Shown one piece after another: positions 26,107-34,692 of a stretch of DNA of 64,000 nt. The first letter of the stretch is position 1; every line of letters begins with the position of its first letter. Source of the stretch: Mangrovibacter plantisponsor (GTDB lineage Bacteria; Pseudomonadota; Gammaproteobacteria; Enterobacterales; Enterobacteriaceae); NCBI RefSeq assembly GCF_003182475.1, contig NZ_QGTS01000021.1:1-64000 (forward strand). Direction: 5' to 3'. The notes below the pieces were generated by a model. It had not been told where the DNA came from, made no database searches, and worked only from the letters and a program-made list of their open reading frames with translations. The position numbers were made by a program, and so were the translations under genes.

Positions 26107-27051
26107 TTAATGGCGGTGTGCCCCGGCTGCGATGCTTGCGATATCCGCCGGTGTGGTACGGCAACAGCCACCAATTAACCGGGCACCGCTTGCCAGCCAG
26201 TCTGGTAAATAGTGAGCCAGTTGGTGGCAGGCTTCACCACTGTGATGCCAGGTTTTGGTCACTGCGTCGTATTGTTCGCCTGAATTGGGGTACACCACCA
26301 GTGGCAACGCAGTCAGCTCATGAAGCGTAGTTAACGCAGCCGTGGTTTTCTCCAGCGCAATGCAGTTCACTCCCACCGCAATAACCTGCGGGTAATCGTT
26401 CAGGAAGCTCACCACTGTTGCCAGCGGCGTACCATCACTCAAGTGCTCACTGTCACGCAGCGTAAATGAGAACCAGGCGGGCAGCGCAGGAAACTCCTCT
26501 GCCAGTAATCCAACTAATGCCTGGGTTTCAGCAAAAGAAGGCTGGGTTTCACAGGCCAGCAGATCAACACCACCTTCAACCAAAGCCGCAATACGCGGGC
26601 GGTGAAAGTCCTGGAACTCCACAACTGTACGCTGGTAATCACCACGGTACTCAGAACCGTCTGCCAGAAAAGCGCCATAGGGGCCAACAGAACCGGCCAC
26701 CAGTAACGCCGGGGAGCCGGAGTGTTCTGCCAGGTAATCCTCACGCGCCTGGCAGGCGAGGCGTGCACTTTGGGTAATTAATTCCAGAGACTGACCATGG
26801 CTGATGCCACGAGCAGCAAACCCGGCAGGTGTTGCCTGGTAACTGGCTGTAATGGCAACCTGTGCCCCGGCACGGAAATAATCCAGGTGGACCTGGTAAA
26901 TCAGTTGTGGGTTTTCCAGTAGAACTTTCGCCGACCAGAGGCTGTCTGCCAGGTTGCATCCCCGGCTTTCCAGTTCCGTTGCCATTGCGCCGTCCAGCAC
27001 TAAAAAAGAGCTGTGTTGCAACGCGTGTTGTACGGGATCAATCAGTGACAT
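26107..27051 (-). CDS. mmuM: Homocysteine S-methyltransferase
   Basis: MmuM transfers a methyl group from S-methylmethionine to homocysteine, giving two methionines. The 314-residue enzyme has [16 protein letters not shown] at the N-terminus, and its zinc cysteines lie in VGVNCIALE and [11 protein letters not shown]. The ATG at 27051 has GGAGG 6 bases upstream; the open frame reaches 27180 inside mmuP. It overlaps mmuP by 14 bases, so the two are translationally coupled, as in the E. coli mmuPM operon. Confidence 0.95.
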   Translation of the reverse strand: MSLIDPVQHALQHSSFLVLDGAMATELESRGCNLADSLWSAKVLLENPQLIYQVHLDYFRAGAQVAITASYQATPAGFAARGISHGQSLELITQSARLACQAREDYLAEHSGSPALLVAGSVGPYGAFLADGSEYRGDYQRTVVEFQDFHRPRIAALVEGGVDLLACETQPSFAETQALVGLLAEEFPALPAWFSFTLRDSEHLSDGTPLATVVSFLNDYPQVIAVGVNCIALEKTTAALTTLHELTALPLVVYPNSGEQYDAVTKTWHHSGEACHQLAHYLPDWLASGARLIGGCCRTTPADIASIAAGAHRH

Positions 27052-28471
27052 GTTCCACCTCCGGTTGGTTACGTTTTGCCAAATACTGTGTGAGGTAATA
27101 AACGCCGTAGCACAGGGCAACAAACGGCAGCCCGCACCATAATGCAATGCGCTGCTCCGGGTCAAACGCCAGGCCAACACAAGCTAACAGACACAAAACA
27201 AACCCTAACACCGGTGTCACCGGGAACCAGGGAGCGCGGTAATGTAATTCACTTAACGCCCGCCCGGCGGCAATATGCTGGCGGCGGAACACATAATGCG
27301 CAGCACAAATACTCAGCCACACTGCCACCACAGCAAACCCGGAAATCGCCGAAAGTGCCACGTACACGGTGTCGGGAGCCACCACGCTGGAAAACAACGC
27401 CAGCACACCGCCCAGCATACTGACAGATAATGCAGTGAGCGGAACACCACGGCGGGTCAGGCGAGAGAAACAGGCCGGTAGCGTGCGTTCACGGGACAAC
27501 GACCACAGCATGCGCCCGGAGGCATACAACCCGGAATTAGCGGCAGAGAGAATCGCCGTGAGGATGACGAAGTTAAAGATATCCGCAGCCCCCGGTATTC
27601 CGACTTTCTCAAACACCAGCACAAACGGGCTTTTCACCACACCAGCCTGGTCCGCAGGGATCAATGCCGCCAGCACAAAAACAGTACCAATAAAAAAGAT
27701 GATCAACCGGGCAATTGTAGTGCGAATGGCAACCGGAATCACTTTTTGCGGGTTTTCTGTTTCACCTGCTGCAATACCAATTAACTCGGTACCGGAAAAC
27801 GCGAAGTTCACCGCAACCATCGTCATCAAAATGGGCAAACCACCATGAGGGAACCAGCCACTGTCGGTAATATTGTGCAGCAACGGAGCCGGTGAACCGT
27901 CTTTCATTGGCAGAAAACCGAAGATGGCCGCCGCACCCAGCACAATAAACGCCACAATGGTGATAACTTTAATAATTGAGAACCAGAACTCCCCTTCGGC
28001 AAAGAAGCGGGTAGATACCACGTTCAGGCCGAAGATCAGCACACAGAAAACCAGGCACCACACCCAGACTGGCACCTGTGGGAACCAGTACTGCATACAA
28101 AAACCGGCCGCGGTAAAACTCGACCCTAATGCAACAGTCCAGGTAAGCCAGTACAGCCAGGCGACAGTATACCCCGTTGCCGGGCCAAGGTAGCGTGCTG
28201 AGTACACATGGAATGCCCCCGTTTCCGGCATGGCGACAGAAAGCTCACCCAGGCACTGCATCACCAGCCAGACAACCAGTGCGCCTATCAAATACGCCAG
28301 TAACGTGCCCAGAGCACCGGTAGTGGAAATAATATAGCCCGTGTTAAAAAACAGCCCGGTACCAATCACGCCCCCTAAAGAGAGCATAATCAGGTGGCGG
28401 GTTTTCATGGTGCGCTTAAGCTGCCCTTCTTCCTGCTGCCGGGCTGCGTGCGATGTGGTGGAGTCCTGCAT
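27038..28471 (-). CDS. mmuP: S-methylmethionine permease
   Basis: This 477-residue amino-acid/polyamine (APC) family transporter with 12 predicted helices resembles E. coli MmuP and precedes mmuM. The helix-1 motif [16 protein letters not shown] and helix-6 region [18 protein letters not shown] mark the amino-acid permease group. The N-terminal tail [14 protein letters not shown] is cytosolic. It imports S-methylmethionine for methionine salvage. AAGGT lies close before the ATG. A perfect MetJ box just upstream supports the assignment. Confidence 0.93.
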   Translation of the reverse strand: MQDSTTSHAARQQEEGQLKRTMKTRHLIMLSLGGVIGTGLFFNTGYIISTTGALGTLLAYLIGALVVWLVMQCLGELSVAMPETGAFHVYSARYLGPATGYTVAWLYWLTWTVALGSSFTAAGFCMQYWFPQVPVWVWCLVFCVLIFGLNVVSTRFFAEGEFWFSIIKVITIVAFIVLGAAAIFGFLPMKDGSPAPLLHNITDSGWFPHGGLPILMTMVAVNFAFSGTELIGIAAGETENPQKVIPVAIRTTIARLIIFFIGTVFVLAALIPADQAGVVKSPFVLVFEKVGIPGAADIFNFVILTAILSAANSGLYASGRMLWSLSRERTLPACFSRLTRRGVPLTALSVSMLGGVLALFSSVVAPDTVYVALSAISGFAVVAVWLSICAAHYVFRRQHIAAGRALSELHYRAPWFPVTPVLGFVLCLLACVGLAFDPEQRIALWCGLPFVALCYGVYYLTQYLAKRNQPEVEHVTD

Positions 28472-28481
28472 ATTACCTTCT

Positions 28482-28505
28482 GAACGTATAGACGTCTAAA
28501 CTTCC
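28482..28505 (-). promoter_or_regulatory. MetJ operator (tandem met boxes) before mmuPM
   Basis: AGACGTCT (28490-28497) is the perfect 8-base met box. The flanking octamers GAACGTAT and AAACTTCC each keep 5 of 8 positions, giving the tandem array that MetJ dimers need. It lies about 10-35 bases upstream of mmuP. Confidence 0.85.
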
Positions 28506-28678
28506 GAATGGCATCTGTTATACCGTTATGGCGGGTAAAATGCAAAAAACAATTTACAAAACAATACAGAAGGCAGGGAGTTTGGCCAGGCGCCCATTCA
28601 ATAGTCCCATAAGTTTTACCAGAGTGCACTGGCATGCATACCAGTGCACTTAACAGGTTACCCAGGTCTTCGCGCGCG

Positions 28679-29356
28679 TTACTGCACTTTTTTCAGTAAC
28701 GCGGCAGCCACAGCTTCTGAACTTGCAGGGTTCTGGCCAGTAATCAGGTTGCCATCTTCCACAACATACGGCATCCAGTCCGGGCCTTTAGAATAATGAG
28801 CACCCGCTGCGATAAACTCATCTTCAATCAGAAAAGGAACCACATGAGTTAATTCAACAGCGTCTTCTTCACTATTAGTAAAGCCGGTGACATTACGCCC
28901 TTTAATCAGCAACTCACCCTGGTTATTTTTCACATGGCGCAATACACCTGGTGCGTGGCACACAAACGCAACTGGCTTCCCGGCACGGTTGAACGACTCA
29001 ATCAGTTCAATGGATGTGCTGGATTCAGCCAGATCCCATAACGGCCCGTGACCGCCTGGATAAAACACGGTGTCAAAATCCTCTTGCGATACCGTCTCCA
29101 GTTTGACTGTATTCGCCAGCGCATTCTGGGCAACTTTATCGGTTTTGAAACGTGCCGTTAGCGCAGTCTGGAAGTCAGGCAAATCACTTTTTGGATCCAG
29201 CGGCGGCTGGCCTCCAGCAGGTGAAGCCAGTACCACTTCAGCGCCTGCATCCTTAAAGACATAATAAGGGGCAGCAAATTCTTCCAGCCAAAACCCGGTT
29301 TTCTTACCCGTGTTGCCTAATGCGGAATGTGAAGTCAGAACCATTAAAATTTTCAT
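28679..29356 (-). CDS. DJ-1/PfpI family protein (Hsp31-like)
   Basis: The 225-residue cytosolic protein has the DJ-1/PfpI fold with the nucleophile Cys133 in PVAFVCHAPGVL, a conserved Glu near residues 25-26 (FWLEEFAAPYYVF) and the YPGGHGPLWDL loop. Relatives act as methylglyoxal-detoxifying glyoxalases, deglycases or chaperones. It lies 32 bases downstream of an aldehyde dehydrogenase in the same direction, so a shared role in reactive-aldehyde removal is likely. No other active-site changes were noticed. Confidence 0.88.
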   Translation of the reverse strand: MKILMVLTSHSALGNTGKKTGFWLEEFAAPYYVFKDAGAEVVLASPAGGQPPLDPKSDLPDFQTALTARFKTDKVAQNALANTVKLETVSQEDFDTVFYPGGHGPLWDLAESSTSIELIESFNRAGKPVAFVCHAPGVLRHVKNNQGELLIKGRNVTGFTNSEEDAVELTHVVPFLIEDEFIAAGAHYSKGPDWMPYVVEDGNLITGQNPASSEAVAAALLKKVQ

Positions 29357-29388
29357 GTTTACTCCTGAATATGGACAGTACAGATGGT

Positions 29389-30810
29389 TTAATTTTTTAG
29401 AAATGCTTCGGCGGCAATTACCTTGTCCTGGTAAGGTGCGCGAAGACGAAGATTAGAGTGCCCGGCACTCTCCTGAACAACGACCGGTTTGGCATGGCTG
29501 AAACGCCGGAAACCATGCACACCGTGATAAGCGCCAGTACCAGATGCCCCCACTCCACCAAATGGCAGGCTGTCTATAGATGCATGGGTCATCACATCGT
29601 TGATAACCAGAGCACCAGACGTTGTGTGTAACCGCAGCTGTTTCTGGCGTTCAGCATCATGGCCAAAGTAATACACTGCCAGTGGACGCGGGCCTGCATT
29701 GATATAACGGATAGCCTCACTGACATCGGCAGCATAAGTTTTCACCGGGAGCAGTGGGCCGAAAATCTCCTCCTGCATCACCAGCATCTCTTCCGTTACA
29801 TCAAGAATAATATGGGGTGCGATTTTCCTGCTCTGGTTATCGAAAGCAGGCTCATTACCCGGTGCCAGGCTAATTACCCGGGCACCTTTGCTCCGCGCAT
29901 CTTCAAGCAAGTTCAAAAGACGTAAGAAATGCCGTTCGTTAATGACAGAGGTGTAGTCTTCATTGCTTTGCAGTGTCGGGAAAGTTTTGCCAACAAATGC
30001 CTGTGCTGCCGCCACAAATGCTGATTCCAGCTGTTCCGGGAGCAACACATAATCCGGCGAGATACAAATTTGCCCGGCATTGAATGTTTTTATGGTTAAC
30101 GTGCGTTCGGCTGCAACAACAGGGTCGGCATCAACGTCAACCACCACAGGAGACTTGCCGCCCAACTCCAGTGTGACAGGCACCAGGTTCTCTGCCGCGG
30201 CGCGCATCACATGGCGGCCAACAGCCGTGCTACCGGTAAAGACCAGGTGGTCGAAGGGCAAACGGCTGAATGCCTGCCCGGTATCCGCATCGCCCAGGAC
30301 CACAGTTAACTCATTTGGCGAAAAATAACGGGGCACTAATTCTGCAAGCAGTTCCGACGTTCTGGGGGTTAGCTCAGACGGTTTCAGCATGGCGGTATTA
30401 CCTGCGGCGAAAACACCGGCAAGTGGGCCAAAAGCCAGGTTAATTGGGAAATTCCACGGGCTGATTATCCCAACAACGCCTAATGGTTGCGGCTCGGTCC
30501 ATGCCTGCATGCCATCAACAGGAACCGCGGCAACCTCAGGTTGCATCCACTGCTCCAGGTTATCGGCGGAATGGGTAAGCATATTGATTGTGGTTATCAG
30601 GTCTGCCGCCATAGTCTGGTACCCACTGCGGTGGCCAAAATCGTCGCTGATGGCTGTTGTCAGCCTGGCATAGTTTTCACGTATCAGGTTGGCGCTGCGC
30701 ATTAACCGGTCACGTCGTACCTGGGCAGTAGCAGGCCCGTGTTGCAGATGAAACGCCTTCATGCTGCGAAGAATGGCCGACAAATCCTGGAGTTGTTGTT
30801 GAGGCGTCAT
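29389..30810 (-). CDS. Aldehyde dehydrogenase (coniferyl-aldehyde type)
   Basis: The 473-residue NAD(P)-dependent enzyme has the ALDH set: ISPWNFPINLAFGPL (about residues 116-130), the cofactor motif FTGSTAVGRHV (191-201), the general base Glu215 in LELGGKSP and the nucleophile Cys249 in FNAGQICISPDY. The lack of an N-terminal extension and the C-terminus resemble coniferyl aldehyde dehydrogenases (CalB), which oxidise hydroxycinnamyl aldehydes. The true substrate is not certain. It forms an operon with the DJ-1 gene and is divergent from a LysR gene that probably controls both. Confidence 0.9.
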   Translation of the reverse strand: MTPQQQLQDLSAILRSMKAFHLQHGPATAQVRRDRLMRSANLIRENYARLTTAISDDFGHRSGYQTMAADLITTINMLTHSADNLEQWMQPEVAAVPVDGMQAWTEPQPLGVVGIISPWNFPINLAFGPLAGVFAAGNTAMLKPSELTPRTSELLAELVPRYFSPNELTVVLGDADTGQAFSRLPFDHLVFTGSTAVGRHVMRAAAENLVPVTLELGGKSPVVVDVDADPVVAAERTLTIKTFNAGQICISPDYVLLPEQLESAFVAAAQAFVGKTFPTLQSNEDYTSVINERHFLRLLNLLEDARSKGARVISLAPGNEPAFDNQSRKIAPHIILDVTEEMLVMQEEIFGPLLPVKTYAADVSEAIRYINAGPRPLAVYYFGHDAERQKQLRLHTTSGALVINDVMTHASIDSLPFGGVGASGTGAYHGVHGFRRFSHAKPVVVQESAGHSNLRLRAPYQDKVIAAEAFLKN

Positions 30811-30925
30811 GTTAGTTACCTGTCCCGTCGTCTTGATTATTGATTGCGGTCAGCTTAAAGATTCTGGCGTTCAGGTGGTAACAACGCTATTTTCACAGGG
30901 GTATAAATAAATTTATGGGTGAGCT

Positions 30926-31816
30926 GTGTCTTTAATACGATTGCGTACATTTATGGAAGTTTACCGCCAGCACTCCATTTCTGCGGCGGCCCGCGCACTG
31001 AACCTGACACAACCTGCTGTGTCGCAACATATCAGTGGGCTGGAAGTCGCAATAGGCAGGCCGTTGTTTGAACGGCAATCTCAGGGCGTTGTCCCGACAG
31101 CAACCGCTGACGACTTAGCGGCAGATATCGGCGATAAACTCGACGCCGCAGAGTCGGCACTGGCCTCTGCCAGGGCGCGCTCTATGGATGTCTCCGGTAC
31201 ATTACAAATTATTGGCCACTCAGACTTTGTGGCTGAAAAGCTGGCAGACGTTCTCCTGCCATTACTCCAGAGTGGGATCCGGGTACATCTGCATACCGGG
31301 GATGGTCCGATGGTTACGCAAATGGTGTTAGAAGGGCACTGTGACCTGGGTATCACCGCACACCCGGTTACCGATACACGCTTAAAAAGCGAAGTCATTT
31401 TCACAGACCAAATTATTGCTGTCGCTTCGCCAGAGATTGCCGCCCGCCTGAACCAAAGCAACAACTTTGCTCACGACTTACTCAAGGAACCGCTTCTGGC
31501 TTACAACCTTGAGTTGTCGCTGATTAAAGAGTGGCTGGATAAAAATAAGATCCCCTGTTCAGCCCTGCTCCCTGCTGTAGTGGGAAAAGATTTACGCGGG
31601 CAACGCACTCTGCTGTGCAAAGGTTTCGGCTGGACAGCCATGCCCGGCTTTTTATGCCGCGCCGAGATTTCACAAGGGAAACTCAGCCAGTTGGTGGCAC
31701 CAGTCAGTAACACAGAGATTCGCTATAGCCTGATCTGGCTACCCAGTGCATTACGCAAACCACGCCTGGCGCACGCCCGGCAAACGCTGCTACAAATAGT
31801 AAACGGCCACGAGTGA
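30926..31816 (+). CDS. LysR family transcriptional regulator
   Basis: The 296-residue regulator has the N-terminal winged helix ([32 protein letters not shown], about residues 5-36, quoted in part) and a C-terminal co-inducer domain from about residue 90. The start is GTG at 30926, preceded by GGGTGAG. It is divergent from the aldehyde dehydrogenase/DJ-1 pair with 115 bases between them, the usual layout for a LysR activator of its neighbour. The inducer may be an aldehyde or aromatic compound, which is inference. Confidence 0.92.
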   Translation: MSLIRLRTFMEVYRQHSISAAARALNLTQPAVSQHISGLEVAIGRPLFERQSQGVVPTATADDLAADIGDKLDAAESALASARARSMDVSGTLQIIGHSDFVAEKLADVLLPLLQSGIRVHLHTGDGPMVTQMVLEGHCDLGITAHPVTDTRLKSEVIFTDQIIAVASPEIAARLNQSNNFAHDLLKEPLLAYNLELSLIKEWLDKNKIPCSALLPAVVGKDLRGQRTLLCKGFGWTAMPGFLCRAEISQGKLSQLVAPVSNTEIRYSLIWLPSALRKPRLAHARQTLLQIVNGHE

Positions 31817-31964
31817 AATCACTCGCCGTGGCAGGCAGGTAGCCAGTACCACCAGCCAATGCAGGTTTACGCAATTTGTGCCAGAAAGCCGGGCACAAAT
31901 GGTATTATCACAGCAATGTACTAAACCTGCCCACAGGCACAAACTTAACCTCCGGGGACAACCA

Positions 31965-32210
31965 ATGAACCAGGCCATTCCGCTCAAGTTTTATGACATC
32001 ACAGATGAGTATTCGACAGAAACTGAACAGGCAGTCAGCGAGGCTGAACGCGACGCGCTGGCGCACTATTTCCAGTTGCTGATTACCCGTTTAATGAATA
32101 ACGAAGAAATTAGCGAACAGGCTCAGGCAGACATGGCAACCGAAGCCGGTATTAATGCACAACGTATTGATGAAATTGCCAATTTCCTCAACCAATGGGG
32201 TAATGAATAA
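31965..32210 (+). CDS. ymjA: DUF2543 family protein YmjA
   Basis: The 81-residue protein matches E. coli YmjA in length and sequence: [34 protein letters not shown] and the C-terminus [14 protein letters not shown]. It is small, acidic and all-helical, and its function is unknown. The ATG at 31965 is set by this alignment and by CGGGGA upstream; the frame is open to 31878 without similarity. A hairpin follows at 32227. Confidence 0.93.
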   Translation: MNQAIPLKFYDITDEYSTETEQAVSEAERDALAHYFQLLITRLMNNEEISEQAQADMATEAGINAQRIDEIANFLNQWGNE

Positions 32211-32561
32211 CAAACTATAAAACATGCTGCACAGGCTATCCCCCCTGTGCAGTTATCCTGTTCAGGCCAAAGAGCCAGCCACAAAACCCTATTAATTCTT
32301 TATCTGGCCTGGGAAAGTACCACATAGCCAGATAACGAATTCACACACTTCCAACCCATCCGGGCTGCGTTACTTCTACTTCTGCTTGTCGCTGCATCCA
32401 TGGCTGTGCAGTGCAACAGGATTTGATATTTATCAACAACCCACCGCAATTCTTTTTCTGACGCTGGACATCCTGCGCCATCATTCTTATAAACACAATT
32501 GATTATCATTTGCATTTATTCTTTTGCAAATGAACACATAGCAAAAAGATGAAATATCAAT
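32211..32561. other. Intergenic region with ymjA hairpin and hutW promoter
   Basis: These 351 bases hold no gene I can support. A hairpin CTGCACAGG/CCTGTGCAG (32227-32235 and 32244-32252) probably ends ymjA. The last 70 bases are AT-rich and contain the Fur-like box before hutW. Confidence 0.6.
32495..32513 (+). promoter_or_regulatory. Fur-like box upstream of hutW
   Basis: The core TTGATTATCATTTGCATTT around 32500 matches 12 of 19 positions of the classical Fur box, including the ATTGATTATCATT centre. It lies about 50 bases before the hutW ATG, where heme-use genes are commonly repressed by Fur. Confidence 0.65.
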
Positions 32562-33917
32562 ATGTTGAAAAATAACTCAGTTCTGGATCTTACCCCCTGG
32601 TTTGCCCGGGCAGGCGGGCAACCATTTGAAGACCGGAGTGCAACCATGCCCTGGCGCGGTTCTGCACCGGTCGCCAAAGAGAAAGTACATGAAAGCTGGC
32701 AACGCCTGATAAACCACCCTGCACCGCCACGTAAGCGGCTGGTTTATCTGCATATTCCTTTCTGTGCAACACACTGTACCTTCTGTGGCTTTTACCAGAA
32801 CCGTTACAATGAACAGCTCTGTGCTCACTACACCGAGCGCTTATTGCAGGAAATTGAGCAGGAAGCAGACAGCGCATTGTGTCAGTCGGCACCTGTTCAT
32901 GGCGTTTACTTTGGAGGAGGCACACCTTCTGCACTGGCTGCGGGTGATCTGGCACGTATCATTACCACCCTGCGTGAGCGGTTACCGCTGGCACCAGATT
33001 GTGAAATTACCATTGAAGGGCGGGTACTGAATTTCGATGATAATCGAATAGACGCTTGTCTGGATGCCGGTGCAAACCGTTTTTCCATTGGGATTCAGTC
33101 TTTTAACAGTAAAATTCGCAAAAAAATGGCTCGTACTGCCAGTGGCCCGGAAGCCGTTGCCTTTATGGAAAACCTTGTTCGCCGGGATAAGGCCGCTATT
33201 GTCTGTGACTTAATGTTCGGCCTGCCCGGGCAGGATGCTGATAACTGGGGGCAAGACCTGGCTATAGCCCGGGATATCGGGCTGGATGGTGTTGACCTCT
33301 ATGCGCTTAACCTGTTTGCCGATACCCCGCTGGGCAAAGCAGTTGCCAATGGGCGCACTCAGGTAGCATCGCCTGCAGAGCGACGCGATCGTTACCTACA
33401 GGGTTGTGATTTTATGCAACAGGCTGGCTGGCGCTGTATCAGCAACAGCCACTGGGCAGGCACTCCCCGGGAGCGCAATATCTACAACCTGCTGATAAAA
33501 CAGGGCGCAGATTGTCTGGCATTTGGTGCCGGGGCTGGTGGCTCGGTGAACGGCTGGTCATGGATGAACCAGCGCAATCTGGATGCCTGGCATGGCATGG
33601 TTGCAGCCCACGCAAAGCCAGTCATGGTGATGATGCGCCCAATGGAAGCCAGTTACCAATGGCGGCATCAGCTCCAGGCTGCAGTAGAAACCGCACGTAT
33701 CCCGCTGCCAGAACTGACGGCTCACGCCAGTGAACTGGCACCATTATTACAACAGTGGCATCTCGCCGGGCTAACGCAGGATGCCTCAACCTGCATCCGG
33801 CTCACAAACGAAGGGCGTTTTTGGGCAAGCAATATCCTGCAAGCACTACAGGCTCTCCTCCCACAGTTAAATACCCAAGCAACAGCCAATGAACAACCCG
33901 CACGGAGTGGTTTATGA
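32562..33917 (+). CDS. hutW: Radical SAM heme-degrading methyltransferase (ChuW/HutW)
   Basis: The 451-residue protein is a class C radical SAM enzyme of the ChuW/HutW group, which opens the heme ring without oxygen and frees iron, making anaerobilin. The iron-sulfur motif C-x3-C-x2-C lies at Cys68, Cys72 and Cys75 (HIPFCATHCTFCGF), and GVYFGGGTPSAL and NRFSIGIQSFNSKIR are the SAM-binding blocks shared with HemN. It overlaps hutX by 4 bases (ATGA). It gives the heme locus an anaerobic branch beside HmuS. Confidence 0.93.
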   Translation: MLKNNSVLDLTPWFARAGGQPFEDRSATMPWRGSAPVAKEKVHESWQRLINHPAPPRKRLVYLHIPFCATHCTFCGFYQNRYNEQLCAHYTERLLQEIEQEADSALCQSAPVHGVYFGGGTPSALAAGDLARIITTLRERLPLAPDCEITIEGRVLNFDDNRIDACLDAGANRFSIGIQSFNSKIRKKMARTASGPEAVAFMENLVRRDKAAIVCDLMFGLPGQDADNWGQDLAIARDIGLDGVDLYALNLFADTPLGKAVANGRTQVASPAERRDRYLQGCDFMQQAGWRCISNSHWAGTPRERNIYNLLIKQGADCLAFGAGAGGSVNGWSWMNQRNLDAWHGMVAAHAKPVMVMMRPMEASYQWRHQLQAAVETARIPLPELTAHASELAPLLQQWHLAGLTQDASTCIRLTNEGRFWASNILQALQALLPQLNTQATANEQPARSGL

Positions 33918-34402
33918 GTCTCAATACATTAACGCAGTTTCTGGCAACTCAGCCGGAAGGCACACTGGAGTCCATTGCCAGCCAGTACAACACATCGCTC
34001 AGGGAGGTTATCAGCCATCTTCCCGGCGCGGTTATCGTACCTGGCAGCCATTTTGATAATATCTGGTCACAAGCTGGTGAATGGGGCACCGTTACCCTGC
34101 TGGTACATACCGAAGATGTTATTCTTGAATTTTCAGGGGTTCTGCCTTCAGGATTTCACCGCCATGGGTATTTTAACCTGCGCGGCAAACAAGGTGTTTC
34201 AGGGCATATTCGGGCTGATAATTGCCACCACATAGCCTTTGTTGAACGCCGTTTTATGGGTATGGATACAGCCTCAATCCTGTTTCTCAATAGTACGGGA
34301 AACGCGATGTTCAAAATCTTTATTGGCCGGGACGAGCACAAACAGCTATTAACCGCCCAGCTCAATGCCTTTCGTACCCTGGCCCAGGCACTGAATGCCT
34401 GA
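33914..34402 (+). CDS. hutX: Heme utilisation carrier HutX/ChuX
   Basis: The 162-residue cytosolic protein belongs to the ChuX/HutX heme-trafficking family, structurally like half of HemS. Typical features are a short helical N-terminus (LESIASQYNTSLREVISHLP), a beta-sheet core with VLPSGFHRHGYFNLRG and a late FIGRDEHKQLL. ChuX binds heme and passes it to partner enzymes. Its start overlaps the hutW stop by 4 bases, so the two are coupled. A hairpin follows at 34433. Confidence 0.92.
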   Translation: MSLNTLTQFLATQPEGTLESIASQYNTSLREVISHLPGAVIVPGSHFDNIWSQAGEWGTVTLLVHTEDVILEFSGVLPSGFHRHGYFNLRGKQGVSGHIRADNCHHIAFVERRFMGMDTASILFLNSTGNAMFKIFIGRDEHKQLLTAQLNAFRTLAQALNA

Positions 34403-34432
34403 AACCTGAAAACCACATTTCTGTTGTTCAAT

Positions 34433-34465
34433 AGTACCCGACGACACTCACTGTAGCCGGGTACT
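34433..34465. terminator. Hairpin after hutX
   Basis: AGTACCCG and CGGGTACT pair across a 17-base loop, 30 bases after the hutX stop. No clear T-run follows. It may end hutWX and the small opposite-strand frame. Confidence 0.5.
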
Positions 34466-34471
34466 GCTCTG

Positions 34472-34555
34472 TTATGTAAGTCTTTTCCACCGAAGCTCCC
34501 ACAGCACCACGATGCAACCAACCGCAATGAGAATAATCCAATTACTGTATTGCAT
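34472..34555 (-). CDS. Candidate 27-residue single-helix membrane protein
   Basis: An ATG at 34555 opens a 27-codon frame, MQYSNWIILIAVG then CIVVLWELRWKRLT, ending in TAA at 34472. It has one strong hydrophobic helix (about residues 6-20) and a basic C-terminal tail, as in known bacterial small membrane proteins. It begins directly beside the Fur box at 34557, divergent from the heme receptor. There is no evident Shine-Dalgarno, which lowers confidence. If real, it would be iron-regulated. Confidence 0.35.
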   Translation of the reverse strand: MQYSNWIILIAVGCIVVLWELRWKRLT

Positions 34556-34556
34556 A

Positions 34557-34577
34557 TGATAATCATAATTATTATCA
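34557..34577. promoter_or_regulatory. Fur box upstream of heme receptor
   Basis: A 21-base perfect-armed palindrome runs TGATAAT, then CATAATT, then ATTATCA. It fits overlapping Fur 7-1-7 sites. It lies 116 bases before the receptor ATG and immediately next to the small opposite-strand frame, so it could control both. Confidence 0.85.
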
Positions 34578-34692
34578 TTCACAAAAAATAACAATACGCG
34601 CGAATATTCAGACTGGCCCTTACCCATTGGCGGGGTTACTGGAAGGAAGGCGTGAGCCGGATACTAATAAATGCTAAGGCTTACAAAACATT

